This document shows, in pieces, positions 41,242 through 55,200 of a stretch of 62,795 bases of DNA. The notes below the pieces were generated by a model that was not told the DNA's origin, ran no database searches, and worked only from the letters and a program-made list of their open reading frames with translations. The DNA comes from a virus. The stretch lies in the IMG/VR virus record IMGVR_UViG_3300027754_000091, positions 1-62,795 of that record. One strand, 5' to 3'. Numbering within the stretch: position 1 is the stretch's first letter; each line of letters starts with the position of its first letter. A program made the translations under genes and the position numbers.

Positions 41242-43221
41242 TTATACCTCGCTTACTTTTATGAACATGTTCATATCAGCAAAATGGTTTGTGTAAAAAT
41301 TAAGTCCATGCATATGTAAATATAGTTTATTATCTACCCCTACTACAACATTTGGAATGCTTAAATTAACAGAGGAATTTAAATTGTCGTGTCCTTTTTG
41401 AAATAAGTCTACATAATTATTTGAAGGTGCTTTACCTTTTACAAATAAATTCATAATATTTGCATAGTGTTCATTATCTCTAGAAACAAATAAGTCCATT
41501 TGCCCATTATTTGGCAGATAACCTTGAGATGTTCCAGTTCCTTCTATGTAAAGTGTTTTCTGTATGGTTTCACCCAAAGTGTCATTAAACAATGTTAAAT
41601 TTAAATAGTTTTGAATATTTTCTTTAATTGTTAAAGACTCTGTGTATAAACTCATTCCACCAGAAAGATCCCCTATTAATGGAACTTCCATGTATAAATT
41701 AAAACTTTGATGCTCACAGCTTCTAATGAAAAGGTCTATGCCTCTATAGAATATTCTTATTGCCTCATCTCCCTGCATATAAAGGTTTGTTTTACCATCA
41801 AAAGCTATTCTATTTGGACCACTAATATAAAGTGGCAATATTTTTTGAGGGTCTTGTTTTAAAAATAATTGTATTTTTTCATCAACTATGCATTTTACAA
41901 ACATAGTTAAATTTGATTGTATATTTGAAAGTGTGAACAATGAGATTGAATTTTCTGGAAACGATTTTACAAATAATCTTCTAAGTCTTGCACTTTTTCC
42001 AGCACCGTCTATAAACAATGTTGCAGTATTTGAATAAGCACCTCTGATATACAGATTTTTTAAAGATGTGTTTTTAGCGTTTGATTTAACGAATAAGTTT
42101 AATGCAGATGTGGGATCTGCTTTTAAAAACATCATCATGATTTTAATAAAGTCTTTATTACCATGAGTAAATAAGTTTAAATCATTTTCTTCTGCGTTTT
42201 TAATAAATAGTGAGACATTAGGTATTCCAACATCTATTGAATCTAAAAAATAAATTAAAGAAAAACTGTTACTTATGGCAGGGGTTACACAAGGATTTGT
42301 AAACCTTAAGGTAAAATCTCCACCAGGATATATTTTTAAATTTGAAAATGTTGCTATACCATCTACAGCTTGCACCATAGTTGTACCGATAAATGTTCCA
42401 GTTCCAGTATATATTTCTGCTGTGACTCGTAAGTTAGAAGAGGTTACTACTTGATTATAAGCATCTCTAACCTCTATAACCGTATTACCTAAAGTAACAT
42501 TGGTGTAAGTGCCTGTTGGCTGAGTAGTTATGACCAATTGTGTTTCATCAGTTATCTCGTTACAGTAAATAGTTTGTATAAGGTCTATTTCTGTAGAATC
42601 AATTACTTCATCATATATTCTTAAGTCATCTAACTGATAACCGTTAGAGGTATTGGTTATAAAAAATATGTTTGTATTATCAACTATCCCTTCTGTGCTA
42701 AAAGGTATTGAATAATCTAATGTGTTTGGACTTGGTGTTGTACCGTCAAAAAAAAGCTCTTGTTGTGTTCCATTTAACCACAACGATAATGGTTCAGTCG
42801 GACTTTTATAAGCAATTATTATGTTTGTGAACTGTTGATTAAAATCATTTACGCCCAATTTTATTAAAGCTACTCCAGAATCAAAACCATTATTAAATCC
42901 AACGCTTAAGCTGTCTGTCGATGTTTTTATTGAAATATAAAATCTTGTATCTCCACCACCATAAATCTGAAAAATAATATCTTCTTCAACACTTTTTACC
43001 CAAAAAGATATTGTCCAAGGTGCATCTACCGTTGATGGCAATGGGTTTGATTGTGTAAATACGCCACTGGTTAATGGTCCATGATAGCCATCTTGAAAGT
43101 TTAAACACTTTTGAACTAAGCCATCAACAAATGTGACAAGACCTCTAGTATTGGAAAAATCTAAGTTTCCTATACTGTCAGTCAAGTCGTTGTTGAATTT
43201 CCATTGATGCGTTAATGGCAT
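41242..43221 (-). CDS. Tail protein with LamG-like lectin domain, Ig-like domain and LF(V/I)K repeats
   Basis: 659 residues. Residues 1-220 have the LamG/concanavalin layout: HQWKFNNDLTDSIGNLDF, then PWTISFWVKS, then PLSLWLNGTQQELFF and YQLDDLRIYDEVI. Residues ~230-320 look like an Ig-like/filamin beta domain (TLGNTVIEVRDAYNQVVTSS, then GGDFTLRFTNP). The remaining ~340 residues consist of more than 20 short units with the pattern x-L-(F/Y)-(V/I/L)-(K/R/E)-(G/S), for example NLFVKSNAKNTSL and NLYIRGAYSNTA. The lectin-like head suggests carbohydrate binding to the host surface, and the repeat part a long beta-solenoid-like stem. GAGGG precedes the ATG. Confidence 0.75.
   Translation of the reverse strand: MPLTHQWKFNNDLTDSIGNLDFSNTRGLVTFVDGLVQKCLNFQDGYHGPLTSGVFTQSNPLPSTVDAPWTISFWVKSVEEDIIFQIYGGGDTRFYISIKTSTDSLSVGFNNGFDSGVALIKLGVNDFNQQFTNIIIAYKSPTEPLSLWLNGTQQELFFDGTTPSPNTLDYSIPFSTEGIVDNTNIFFITNTSNGYQLDDLRIYDEVIDSTEIDLIQTIYCNEITDETQLVITTQPTGTYTNVTLGNTVIEVRDAYNQVVTSSNLRVTAEIYTGTGTFIGTTMVQAVDGIATFSNLKIYPGGDFTLRFTNPCVTPAISNSFSLIYFLDSIDVGIPNVSLFIKNAEENDLNLFTHGNKDFIKIMMMFLKADPTSALNLFVKSNAKNTSLKNLYIRGAYSNTATLFIDGAGKSARLRRLFVKSFPENSISLFTLSNIQSNLTMFVKCIVDEKIQLFLKQDPQKILPLYISGPNRIAFDGKTNLYMQGDEAIRIFYRGIDLFIRSCEHQSFNLYMEVPLIGDLSGGMSLYTESLTIKENIQNYLNLTLFNDTLGETIQKTLYIEGTGTSQGYLPNNGQMDLFVSRDNEHYANIMNLFVKGKAPSNNYVDLFQKGHDNLNSSVNLSIPNVVVGVDNKLYLHMHGLNFYTNHFADMNMFIKVSEV
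41250..42240 (-). repeat. Array of short x-L-F-(V/I)-K-G protein repeats
   Basis: Codes for the C-terminal ~340 residues of the LamG-like protein. Over 20 units of 12-20 residues share a hydrophobic strand of the type N-L-F-V-K-G followed by a short polar loop; examples are VSLFIKN, NLFTHG, NLYMQG, TLYIEG, DLFVSR and NLFVKG. The units vary too much at DNA level to be recent tandem copies, so the repeat is an old structural feature. Confidence 0.75.
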
Positions 43222-43222
43222 T

Positions 43223-46200
43223 TTATGCCCTCATTTGATCGTTATTGTTGCCCCTAATGGCTGAATCAATCATTCCTGCAACATTAGTTGTTATACCAGA
43301 TAGCGATTGCTGTATTGCTGTCAATACACTTGGAGTATTAAAATTTACATTTAATGATAATGGTGCAATAGCCAAAGTTATTGTTTTTGGTATAAGGCTT
43401 AGTGCAGATGTTAGATTGTTGACTGCTCTTTCAAAAGCAAGACTGCTAGAGTACATGCTTGCTGATGAGCTATTCATCATTGCTGCAACCTTATCAATTA
43501 GCGATATTGATGATGTTATTGTACCAGCAGTTTGTGCAAGATTTGATCCTAATAATGATGCACCAGAAGCCACAGAAGCTGCTACATCTTGTATACTTGC
43601 GAATCCAGCTTTAAGCGTTGTAAGATCAAGGTTAGCACTAGAACTGCCACCGCCACTACCTCCAGTACCATCTTGATAATAGCCAACTTTTCCACCCTTG
43701 GCATAATTATTAACCTTATCTAAAAATGCAGTTCCAACTCTATCTACTGCTGGCTTACTTACAACAAACTCACCCGGTGTTAACATAGCTGGTTGAGTGT
43801 CAGTGCTTGAACCACCGTTGGCAAAACCTCTAAAATAACTAGGCCCAGAACCAAAGACTGAATTTCCTTGTACTCTATTTCTTTGCACATTTGCTAATTG
43901 ATAATAAGGGTTAGGGGTTGGTCGGGGTGGATTAATTTGTTGATACGGTTGATTGTTCTGCGACATTCTTGCATTTTTAATAGTGTCTAAAGCTTTAGTT
44001 GCTGCCACATCTGTATTATTTACTGATAAACTTCCTAGCCCATCTTTTTGCAACTTAGATATTGCCTGTTGAGCTATACTTACATTGCTTCCTGGGGCAT
44101 CTGCAAGGGTTCCAGAAGCTAATGCTTTGTTTGCACTAACGCCTTGGAATGATTGATTTCCAGCTTTGCTAAAGCCAAGCTCATTTATGTAGTCTTTAAG
44201 ACTAACCTTATCATAGTTTTGACCATTGTCGCCATGATTTGGTGGACCACCAATTAATCCAGATATATAACGACTTCCAACAGCCGATGTTCTATATCCA
44301 GTTATTGGTGCTCTAGAAATTTCTTTGTTGTTTAAGATGTCATTAAAAGCTGCATCTTCCTCTGCGAATTTTGCAGCACCAGCCATTTTTGCTGAACCAT
44401 ATGGCGAATCAGATAATGCATTTAATCCACCAACATAATCGGGGATTGGGCTTCTACTGCTAAAAGAAGTGTAACCAGATCCAGATCCACCAAATTCTTT
44501 CGAATGCTTTGGTCCATATTCAGTAGCGTAAGTGTAGCTTCTATATTTTTTATTTAAAAATCCTGATCGATCTGCCCTATAGTTAGCCAAATTACCAAGA
44601 GTGTTTGCATTGACTCTAGGGTTAAAGACTCTAGAAGCTAAATAACCCTCTGTTCCTATGTCAAAATCTGTCCTTTGTCTTTCATATCTGGTAGGTCTAT
44701 ATCGACCACCACTAGCAGGGTCATAATACCCAGTTCCTTGATCAGCCCTTTGATCCATTGGATTGTCATACATTGGTCCAGAGCTTATATATCCCCTGCC
44801 TGGAGATTGTCTAGAATATGCAGCATAAAATGGGTTTATAGCTGTAAGATTACCACCACGGTATAAGTACTTTACCGCCCCACCACTGTTAAGATTTTGC
44901 AAGAGAGGGAGATTAGCGGAAGTTGCCCTAGCATTAACTACATACTCACCAGGAGATAGTATTGCTGGTACAGTATCACTACCCTTTGCCTTAAAGAAGG
45001 ATGGGTCAGGGTTTGGAGCACTGCTTGGAACAATACCGCCAGAGGCGAGAGCAAGAGGTTGTTTTTGACCATTCCAAGAATAGCCTATGTCCTTATTTTT
45101 TGAAAAATATTCAAGTATGTCTTTAGATGAAAGCTCAGATAGTTTTGGTAAGTTTAATTCTTTCCTTATTTTATTGCCGTCAAAGTTATAAAAATCTGTT
45201 TCGTCTAAGACATCGCCTTCAAAGCCTTTATTTATATAGCTTAAAATGTCTTGATCTTTATTATCAAATAGTTTGTTTCCATAAAAAGCTTGAACAATTT
45301 CTTTATTTCTGCCAGAATTTGCTAAAGACTTATTTATGTTTTTAAAATCTATTCTGTTAGTATTTTTTATTCTTTGAGGAATTATACCTTCGTAATTAGA
45401 TATTGGTCTTCCTTCAGCATTTGAAAAACCACTGTTGCTATCTTGATAAAATAATTCCTTGTTTGCGACTATCATTAAATCAATATAAGACTTAAGATCT
45501 TCCACTGTTGTTCGTTCTTTATACACACCGCCAAATAAATCTGTTTCCATTTCTTCTTTTAATTTTTTTATGTATTCCTGATTTTCATTTTCATTTTTAT
45601 TTTTGTTAATATCTTGCGTTGTACTTGTATTACTAAGCTCTTTATACGATGGTGGTATTTCAAACTTTTTACCAATTAAATCATATTCATTTTTTAACTT
45701 TGAAACTTGATTGCTTTTAGTATTTATGTATTCTGGACTTCTATATTTTTGAACAAAACCATTTTCTACTTTAAGAGACTTAAGAATTTCTACAATTTTT
45801 TCTTGTTCTAACATTCCAAGTTTTTCATTTATGCGTGTTCTATTGTCGGCTTCATTTAAATTTATTTTTTCATTTTCTATTTCATATTGTTCTTTAAGAA
45901 TTCCAAAATCATATTCAGACAGTTCTTTTTCTGGAACTATGCCTAATCTTGATGCTATTTCAGCAATCCTGCTTTCATTCTTTCTGTCGTTTAAAATTTT
46001 ATCTTTCAAAGATGATACATTTGTATCTTTGTTAATAAATAATTTAGAAAACACATCTGCTTTATCAGAATCTAAAACGCTTTCGTTTTTTGTTTTGCCA
46101 TCAAGAAATGCTGTACTATAGTTAGCACTATATCTGTCTCTTACTGCTTGTAAAGACTTTTGATCTGCTGTGCCTTTTTGCAACTCAGATATTTCTGACA

Positions 46201-49200
46201 TAAAGGCTTCTATAGAACCTTTCTTATCTGATTCTAATTTTTCAGCCAAGACAGCATCTGGAACTGCTGAAAAAGGATATTGGTTTAAATACTTGTTGCT
46301 TTTTAAATTTTTAAAATCAGGATCAGAGTAAATTCCATAAGATTCAATTTCATCAGAAAAATTATTAAAATAAGTTTGTGGTTTATTTAAAGCAAAATTA
46401 ACATAATCTTTACTATCGTACTTGTCAAAAAAATCAGGGCTAAAGTTTCCTTGACCTCTTTTGTCATATCTTCCTTGTAGATTTTTTCTAAGATCTCTTA
46501 CTTTTTGCATTTCTGCTTTTTTGAAACTTGCAGCTTGTGCATTTTGATAAATTTTATAACTAGCAATTAACAAACCAGCAGTTGCTCCAATAGCTATACC
46601 CGGCAAACCAAATGCTGCACCAGCACCAGCACCAGCAGCAGTTGTTCCAACTACATTTGTAATATCTCCTGCTAATGTAGTGTCTGCCTTTCCATTAAGT
46701 CCATCTACTGCTTGTTTATCGAATAATTGTTGAACGCCAGGAAAAACGCCACCGTATTTTGCGATAACTTTTTCTTGTTTTCCAGCAGATGATTTATCAG
46801 AGCTAAAGGCATCTCCTAAATCTTGTAATGCGTTACTGGTATCTCCTAAAAATGTAATTCCAACACCAGCAGCAAGAAGTGGTGAAGCAGAACTAGCAGC
46901 CATAATTGCTGCCATCATAGGCAACGATTCGCCAATACCTGTTGCGGTTTCTCCAAGGCCACTTTTTATTTCTGCAATACTATAGTCATTCATATAGTTG
47001 CTTATTGGATCAACTAAAAACGGCAAACTCATTTCAGCAAGATTTGTAATACTTGCAAATTTATGAGCAGCACGACTTGGTTTTCCAGCAGAAACCTTTT
47101 TTATCTGAGATGCATTATTGAGCCATCTTTTTACTTGTTTAGCAACTTCTTCAACTTTGTCTAAATCTAAATAACCTCCCTCATCTTTAGCAAAAGCTTT
47201 AATTCTCTCGCTAAGAGTTGAACTTTCTTTAACTGTTTTTGTTCTAATAATAGATCTAATGTCATTAACACTTTTTAATTTACTAAGCTCTGGATTAATT
47301 TCTATGTATTTGTCAAAAGCGTTTAACGGATCACTAAATTTAGGATTTTCACCAATGGTTGAACCAATTATAGACTTTAATAATGGTGCATCCTTTTCAG
47401 CAGGTATTTTTGTAGGATTAATAGATCTTTTATACATATTTGCTATTTCATCATATATTGCATTATCAACTGTTTTATCGCCAGGTTTTTTTCCTTTAGA
47501 TAATTCTACAATATTGTCAAGCCTAGTTTTAAAATCAGCAAGTCCATCTTTTGTTGTACCTTGAGTTGATGCTGATACAGTTGGTACAACTTTTTGAGTA
47601 TTTAGTCTGTTTTTAATAAAATTATCTTGCTCCACTTTACTAAGATCGTCATATAATATTTGTTCGGATCTAGTAAGACTTGAAAGGATTTCCTTAATTT
47701 TTGCTGATGGATCAATAGTTTCTGGTGGTTTTTGCCTTATCCCTCTTTGAATTAAAAAATTGTTTCTTCCATCTGCATCCAAAGATGTATATTTTTCAAG
47801 CTGTTTTTTGTTTAGGGTCGCTGTTTCTATTTCTTCTGAAGGGGTAAGAGTGTTTTTTCCTTGAAGTGCCTCTTTCATTTCTCCTGGAATATTTGTTATA
47901 TCTATTCCTCCACCAATCATTTTATTAATTTTTTCAAAAAAACCAGCTTTCTTAGGGGCATCACCAACAATTTTTTTAGGGTCTTCAATAACACCAGTTT
48001 TCTTAGGATCTTCAACACCAACTTCGCCATCTTTCTTTTGCCCAAAAAGGCTATTATAACCCTTTTGAAGACCAATGGTTGTCAATCCACCCACTGTCGC
48101 TAGACCAAGACCAGCTAATACATATGTTAGAGTTTGTCCAGCATCCATATCCTTAGTGGGTTGTGGTGTATTTTTACCAATCGGTTTTTCTTCAGCGTTT
48201 ACATTTCCACCGAATAAAGATGATGCTATTCCCAATCCTATTCCTAAAGCACTAGCCTTTTTACCTCTAAGTTTTTGATAGGCAAGAGTACCAGCAACAC
48301 CAACACCAGCAGCAGCTAAAAGAGCAGTTCCTGTGTATGTTGTGGCTTGTCCAGCATCAATTTCCTTAGTGGGTTCTGGTGTACGACCAAGGTCTATATC
48401 TGCGTTTGCATTTCCAGCAGATAGTGATGCTGCAAGTCCTGCAAGTCCTCCAAGTCCTACCGTTTTTAAGAATGCTTTTCCAAGTCCTGGTTTTGACTTT
48501 GGTTTAGGTTCAAATTGGAATTTTTCTTGTGCAGTTCTAGCTATAGCTTCTTTAGTCCAAGGCTCATATAATTGAGAAATTTTTGCTTTTGGTTGTGGTC
48601 CAAACATATCTAATTCAGCAATTTTATTTTTTCCTATTTCTGGATCATTAGGATAAGTTCTCATTATAAATTCTTCAAGCAATGCTTGCTCGTAGCCCTT
48701 ATTGGCAAATTCTGGTTTACCAAAAATGCTATTTAATTCAATTGGTTTTTTACCACTAATAGCACTTGCAACATCTCGATGATATGAACTATTATAGGTT
48801 TCTGCCAAACCAAAATCTTTAGCATGATCAAGAACACTTAATGTTGAAGTTGATGGTGGTCTTTTTAAAGTATCTCCTGGTGATGGAGCTTTACCGTTAA
48901 TAAGCTTAGGATTTGCTGAGAAGCCTCTTTCTAAATCATTTGATTGCAGTTCAGCAAGCATGGTATCTACACCATAGCCTTGACCATACCTAGACATATC
49001 TATAGCACCAAAAAGTGAATTATGTATAGGAGATAATGGATTTTGAGCAGCAGATTGAACCCTATGACCAAATTCATGAAATCCTGTTTCAACTTCACCA
49101 GTTCTGCTATTTGATCTACGAGAATAAGTAGTTGCTAAATTTGGAAATTCATTAGCATCACCAAAAGTATTAATCTGTGTCTGTTGACTTATTACTTTAT

Positions 49201-52200
49201 CTTTAAATGCAGCAATAGCATTTGCTATTCTTTTATTGCTTGGTTGCTCAGACAATCTTTTTTCTAGTTTTATTATATCTTCACTATACTGATTGTTTTG
49301 AACCTCTTGATACCCAGTTTCAAAAGTAGTTAATATAGTTTCTTTTGGACCAGTGTCACCTTTAAGTGGTGGTCCTTGCATTGGCCCTCTTATTTTTCTA
49401 CGGTTTTGTACTTCCAACTCTTCTATGAGGTTGGCATCACCTAATCTATCTTGCAGATTAAGATATCTTTCAAATCGTTTTGCTTTTCTAGTTCCAAGGT
49501 ACTTTTCTGATTCTGCAAGGAAAAAATTTCTATTTTCATATGGATCATAGTTTTGTTTAGTTAAAAAAGCCTTTTGTGATACCATTGGATCAAAATCAAC
49601 ATTATTCTTATTATACTTATCCATAAAAGGGGTTGGATCTCCCGCTTTCAGAGTAGGTTCTTTAAACCTAAGAGTTCCAGTATTTTGCAATGCCTCTTTT
49701 AAAGCTGGATAACCCGGATTAAATGTATTATCTAAAAATTTCTGAATTTTTACTTGTTCTTGTTGAGCTTCGGAAAATCGATGAGTTGGTTTTTCATCCT
49801 TTTTAAGAGCACCCCAAAGATGATCTTCGTCACCATAAAGTGGCCTGTCTAATAAACTTGGCCTATCTTTCTGAATTATGCCTTTGTCAGTAGAAGTTTG
49901 TTGATTAGCAGAAAGCGATTTTTGTAATATGCTTGTTGTTTTAGGTTGATACTCAGATGCCCTTCTTTGAGCTTCATTAAGAAGATCCATTTCTCTTCCT
50001 TGACCAGCATATTCAAGAATACCAGAAACTGGAAGTGGTTTATCATCCTTAATTGCTAGAGCAATATTTCTATGAGCTTCACTTTGATAATTTTTTGCTT
50101 CTTTTGAAGAAGAAGAAAATTCAGTAAGCCTTTTTAATTTATCTGCTGGATCACTGCCCATCCCATAAACTGCTGATGCTTCATAACCAAAAGTTGTTTT
50201 ACCCTTATCTGTTAGATCAAGATATTTGTCTGTATTCAAAGATCCAAAAATTGAATTATTAAGAGGCGATTTTGATGATTGACTATTATTTGTTACTGCA
50301 TGAAAACGCTCATGTTTTGCAACGGCAATATTTTCTATTGGGTCTGGACCTGGGAAAGTTGCTGCCACATTATCTAATGGTGAATAACTACCACTGGCTC
50401 CTGTTCCTGTTTTATTTTCCTTAAAACCCCTATTGTACATTCTTGGGAATAATTCAATTTCACTTCCTAATCTAATGTTCTGTGGTTCATTTAAAAGATT
50501 TTTAATCTTTATTTTTTCTTCGTTGTTTGGAGATCCAACTATTTGTGAATCAGCAAGCCTAGATAATTCTTCAAGCCTTTTTTGATATTCAAGATATCTT
50601 TGAAATTGATTTGATTTTCTTTCCCCAAGATATTTTGCTGTCTTATCTTTAAAACTAAGTTCTGGTAAACTTGGATCTTCACGCTGAGGTTCAAGTAAGA
50701 ATTTAAGTTCTCCAGTATGCCTTAATGTTCTTTTTAATTTTTCAACACCAGGATTAAAACTGTTTCTAATAAAATCATCTGGTTCACCGCCCAAGTTCAA
50801 ATAACTAACCTTGCCCCCACTATTCATATAATCTAAAAGACCTTTATTCTTTTTGGCCTTGTCAGCACCAATAATAAATTCTCCAGACTGAACCATAGCT
50901 GGAGTTTTACGGTCAGCTTGACCCCCCTTAGAAAAACCCATCACTTTAATGTTTTTTACATCTTTTAAACCATAAACTCTTTCAAAATAACCCCCCCCAA
51001 TAGTAGTAATGTCTGGTGGACTTCCAGCCATTAACAAATCTTCAAAATATGGTTTTAAATTTGCTCTTCTTTCGTAATACGCTCTGCTGTTACCATCATT
51101 ATCAACAGGATCAATTGCTTGTGCTCCTTGCAACATTGCATTACGATTAGCCCTTAAATAATCTTCTGTAGCATCTAATATTTGTTGGTAAGGAACTTGC
51201 TTTATAGCTAATGGCATTGCATAAATTTGACCACCGATAGCCATTCTATTAATTTTATCTAGTTTTTGTGGATTAAGATTTTGTATATTTAAACCAGTAT
51301 CACTTATGTTTGTTATCATAGACCAAGGAGCAATGTTTTGTTTTGAAACCACTGCACTAATCGGCAAAGACCCATCACGATAAGGAATATTTGTAAGATT
51401 ATCATCGCCCTGCATTATTCTTAAAGAGTTGTTTAAAGCATTTCTTCTCCAAGAACCTCTAAGATTTCCAAACTTTGTTAACACTGCAATAGCAATATTT
51501 TGCTCCCTTTGCATTTTTGCAATTCTTTGTGCTTCTATCCGATTAACATTTAGTGGGGCAGCAAGAGCAGCAGCAGGATCAACAAAAGCACCGTCAGCTA
51601 AATATTTAACAGCACCGCCAGCATTCATTGCTTTTGTAGGCTTAACTGTTCCACCGCCATTTAAAGCTTGTAGCAAAGGAAGATTTTCAGATGTTGCTTT
51701 TGCGTTAACCACATATTCGCCATGATTTAACATGGTGGGTATTGTATCTGGACCTATTGGTTTGAATACAGTTGGATCTGCACCAACCATTGCAGAAGCA
51801 TGGGTTACCATACCGCCAGTGCTTTTCCCACCAGCCCTTGGAGCAAGTGGATTAACTGGAGCAACTAAGTTTCTTGGGGCATTTAAAAGATTTAACTGGA
51901 CATTTAAATTTTGTACAGTATCTGCTGCAATATTTGATTGTGCTTGAAGATCTCGAATTTGTTGAAGAAATGCACTTCCAATAAAACCGCCCAGTCTTTG
52001 TATATCATCTACAGCTTTTGAAAAAACTGATGAGGTAACATTTTGTTGAAGTAAATCTTTAACAAAACTTCCTAAGTTTATTTGATCTCCTTGAGCATTT
52101 GGATTGTTTTCAAAACTAAAACCATTTTTATCACTTCTTCTAATTAAACCTAATTTATCAGATAGTCCAACTTGAGTTTGAACTTCTTTAGATTGCATAG

Positions 52201-55200
52201 GGATAAATTGTTGTTCAACAGCATAATCTATGGCTTGTACAAGTCTTCCAGGCTTAAATTTACCACTTGCATCGCCATATGATTGAACTTTTGCAGCAAT
52301 AGCATTAATGTCTAAACCAGCAAGGTTTTTATTTTGAGCAAGTTGATTAAGTAAACGACCAACATTTAGAGAATCATCTTGATTTACAGAGTTAGCAGCA
52401 ATAACATTTGCTTGATAATTACCTTGTTCATCTTTAGTCTTTGCAAAATCTGTGGCTTTTGCTTCTAAGTTTTTTTGTTTTTCAACAGAGCTTAAAAATG
52501 TAGTAATATCTTTACTATTTGGTGCTACATATTTAGTATAACTTTCTTGTGTTACAAAATTAGCCATACCTTTAGCAGATGGGGCTATTGATTGTAAGTC
52601 TTTTATTTTTGCATCATTAGTTCTAATTGATTGTTCTTGTTGAGCTATTTGTGTTCTTGATAGCTCTGCGGATAACCTTGTAAAAAATTGTTCATTCTGC
52701 AATGTTAGTTGTGCAAAAAATTGGCCTTGTAAAGTTTGTTGATCTTGTATTATTAATAATTGTGCTTGTTCTCTTACTGCCATAACAGCAAAAAGTTGTG
52801 CGTTTAACTGAAGTAATTGTGGTCCATATTTATCTTGGGCTTTTGTTTCTGGTTTAGATACAAATCCACTTGCTTGTAAAAATTCAGATTTTAATTTTTT
52901 ACCTTCTTCTCCAGAAAAATCTAAGTATTCAAAAATTGCTTTTCTTTGCTCAACATTAAATCTTAAAAGATTTCCACCAAGTTCTTTAGCAATACTAGTC
53001 AATTGACTACCAGCTTGAAGTCTTTGCAATTGTTCTGGCGATGATGTTAAAAGTTTTTCACCCTTATTTTCTGTTTCAGATTGTTTTCTTGCATTATCCT
53101 GTTCTTCATTTGCTATTTCTTGTCTTATCTTTCCAACCCTTTGTTCAATTGCAGACACTTCTTCAGTTGAATCAGCAAGATTTCTCATTGCCTGATTAAG
53201 AAGTGAGGCTTCTACCTTCAATCTTCCTAACTCATTTGTCGCATCAGTATCTTGGCCCCTTCCATTGGCTCCCGCTGTAAATCTAGCATTTTTTCTTTTT
53301 GCTTCTGCTGCTTCTGTATTAATTCTATTCTGATTGATTCTATCTTGTATTTGTTGAGGATCTAATTGATTACCATTATTAAGACCAGTAAGCCTAGCCT
53401 GTTGTTCTGCAAATGCTTTTGTCTGATCAGATATGTTGGTCATATCAAGACCTATCTGACCTTCTTTTATTTCACCAAATCTTGCCCCTAATGGATTCGC
53501 CTTTTTTTGTTTATTTATTTCTTTTTCAATATCGATATTTTTTGAAAAAGTTCTTGTTTGTTGTTGAATTTTTGAAAGTTTATCAAATTCTTGTACAGTT
53601 TTTATTGTTTCTTGAGCCAGCTTGTTTATTCCAGCCACATATGTATCTGAGGCTTTTTCTAAATCCTCTGCAATTTTTTGATAAGCTTTTAAGAATGGTT
53701 CTGAAACACCAGACATTATTTTTTTTGCAAATTCACCGTAATCTCCACCAGACTCATTAAGCATTTTGTTGAAGTCTTCACCCATTTTTCCAACAATTGA
53801 ATTAACATATGCTATTGTTTGCGATGGGTCAAATCCTCTATTTTTTAATTCTTGTGTTAAAACACCCCTTAAAACAGTTTGTGGGTCTTTACCACCTTTA
53901 ATATCATTTGGGTTTATATTCGCAAGTATATCTGGAAGTAATGAAGATATATTTGCAACTATGTTTCCAGATTTTTGAAAATTAGCCCCACTTGAACCAA
54001 GCCCGCTTGAAACATCTTTTAAGTTTTCTGCAAATGCACTTGGGTTTAAAAACGATGATTGAACATCAGTAGATATTTTTCTCTTTTGACCTATAGAAAA
54101 ATTTGAAGATAATGCATCCGTTATTGTTTGAAATGCTGGACTTAAATTATTTAATGTTGAAGCAGCATTAGATGAAGCATTTGCCAAAAGTGAAAATGCT
54201 ATATTAAGTTGTTCTGTACTTTTAATTGCTAAAGTTTGATTTTTAATAGAAATTTGTTGTTTTTCAAAATCTTTTGCAAATGTTTCAAATTGTTTTTTTA
54301 ATTTTTCTATTGGTTGATCTAAACCAATTGACAATTTAGCAAGTTGTGATGAATTGGCCGAGTCTTCAAAAAATTTATTTAAATCAAATTTTTGATCATC
54401 TTGTGCTTTAAAAGTATTAGTTTTTACATCAAGTGTTATAGTTGGTTTTATTTCTTCTTCAATTTGCTTTGATAAAAGAGAATTTATTCCAGATGCTTGT
54501 CCTGCATATTGTGTTCTTCTTTCTGCTTTACCAAAAGTGGCTTGTTGTTCAGCCCTACTAGTAAATGAAAAAAATGAAGAACTTGATTTAACCTTTTCGT
54601 CTATTGAAGCATCAATTTTATCTTGTAAATCTGTAACTTCTTTTAAATTTGTAGCCGATATTTTATTGAATGATGTAGCTGCAACAGCAAAAGCATTCTT
54701 TAATTGAGTTCCAGCTTGTTCCAATTTTATATCTGCAATTTGTTTTGCAGCATCTCTAAGACCAGTTGAAAGACCAGTCAACCCGCCAATAACAAATCCA
54801 GCAGCTATTCCCAACGGACCTAAAAAGCTACCAACAGCAGCACCAGCAGCAGCACCAGTAAGAGCACCAGAAGTTGCAGCCCCTGCCTTATATGAACCTT
54901 CATTTTTATTAGCAACAGCCTCTTTTGCTTTAGCATCACTTAAATCAAATGAGCCTCCAATCATGCCAAGGCCAGTACTAGCAGCAAAAATATTGTTCTG
55001 TAAATTATCTCTGGAAAAAGTGTTTTTTAGAAAATCTGATCCTTTTCTAAATAATCCTTTTTTTCCTGTGTCTGAATAACCTTCTTTTTGTAATCTTTTA
55101 GCTAAAACTGGATCATAAAATTCGCCCTTGTCTGAAACTTCAAACTTCCTTCTTCCAGCAACAGTTTCTCTAGCCATTTGTTGAGCTTGCTTATTTGCAA

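Noticed and set aside
43245-43676. 143-codon plus-strand frame opposite the tape measure C-terminus
   Set aside because: It mirrors low-stop codon usage of the real gene and has no matching neighbours or ribosome binding site. The same holds for other plus-strand frames inside 33-58 kb.
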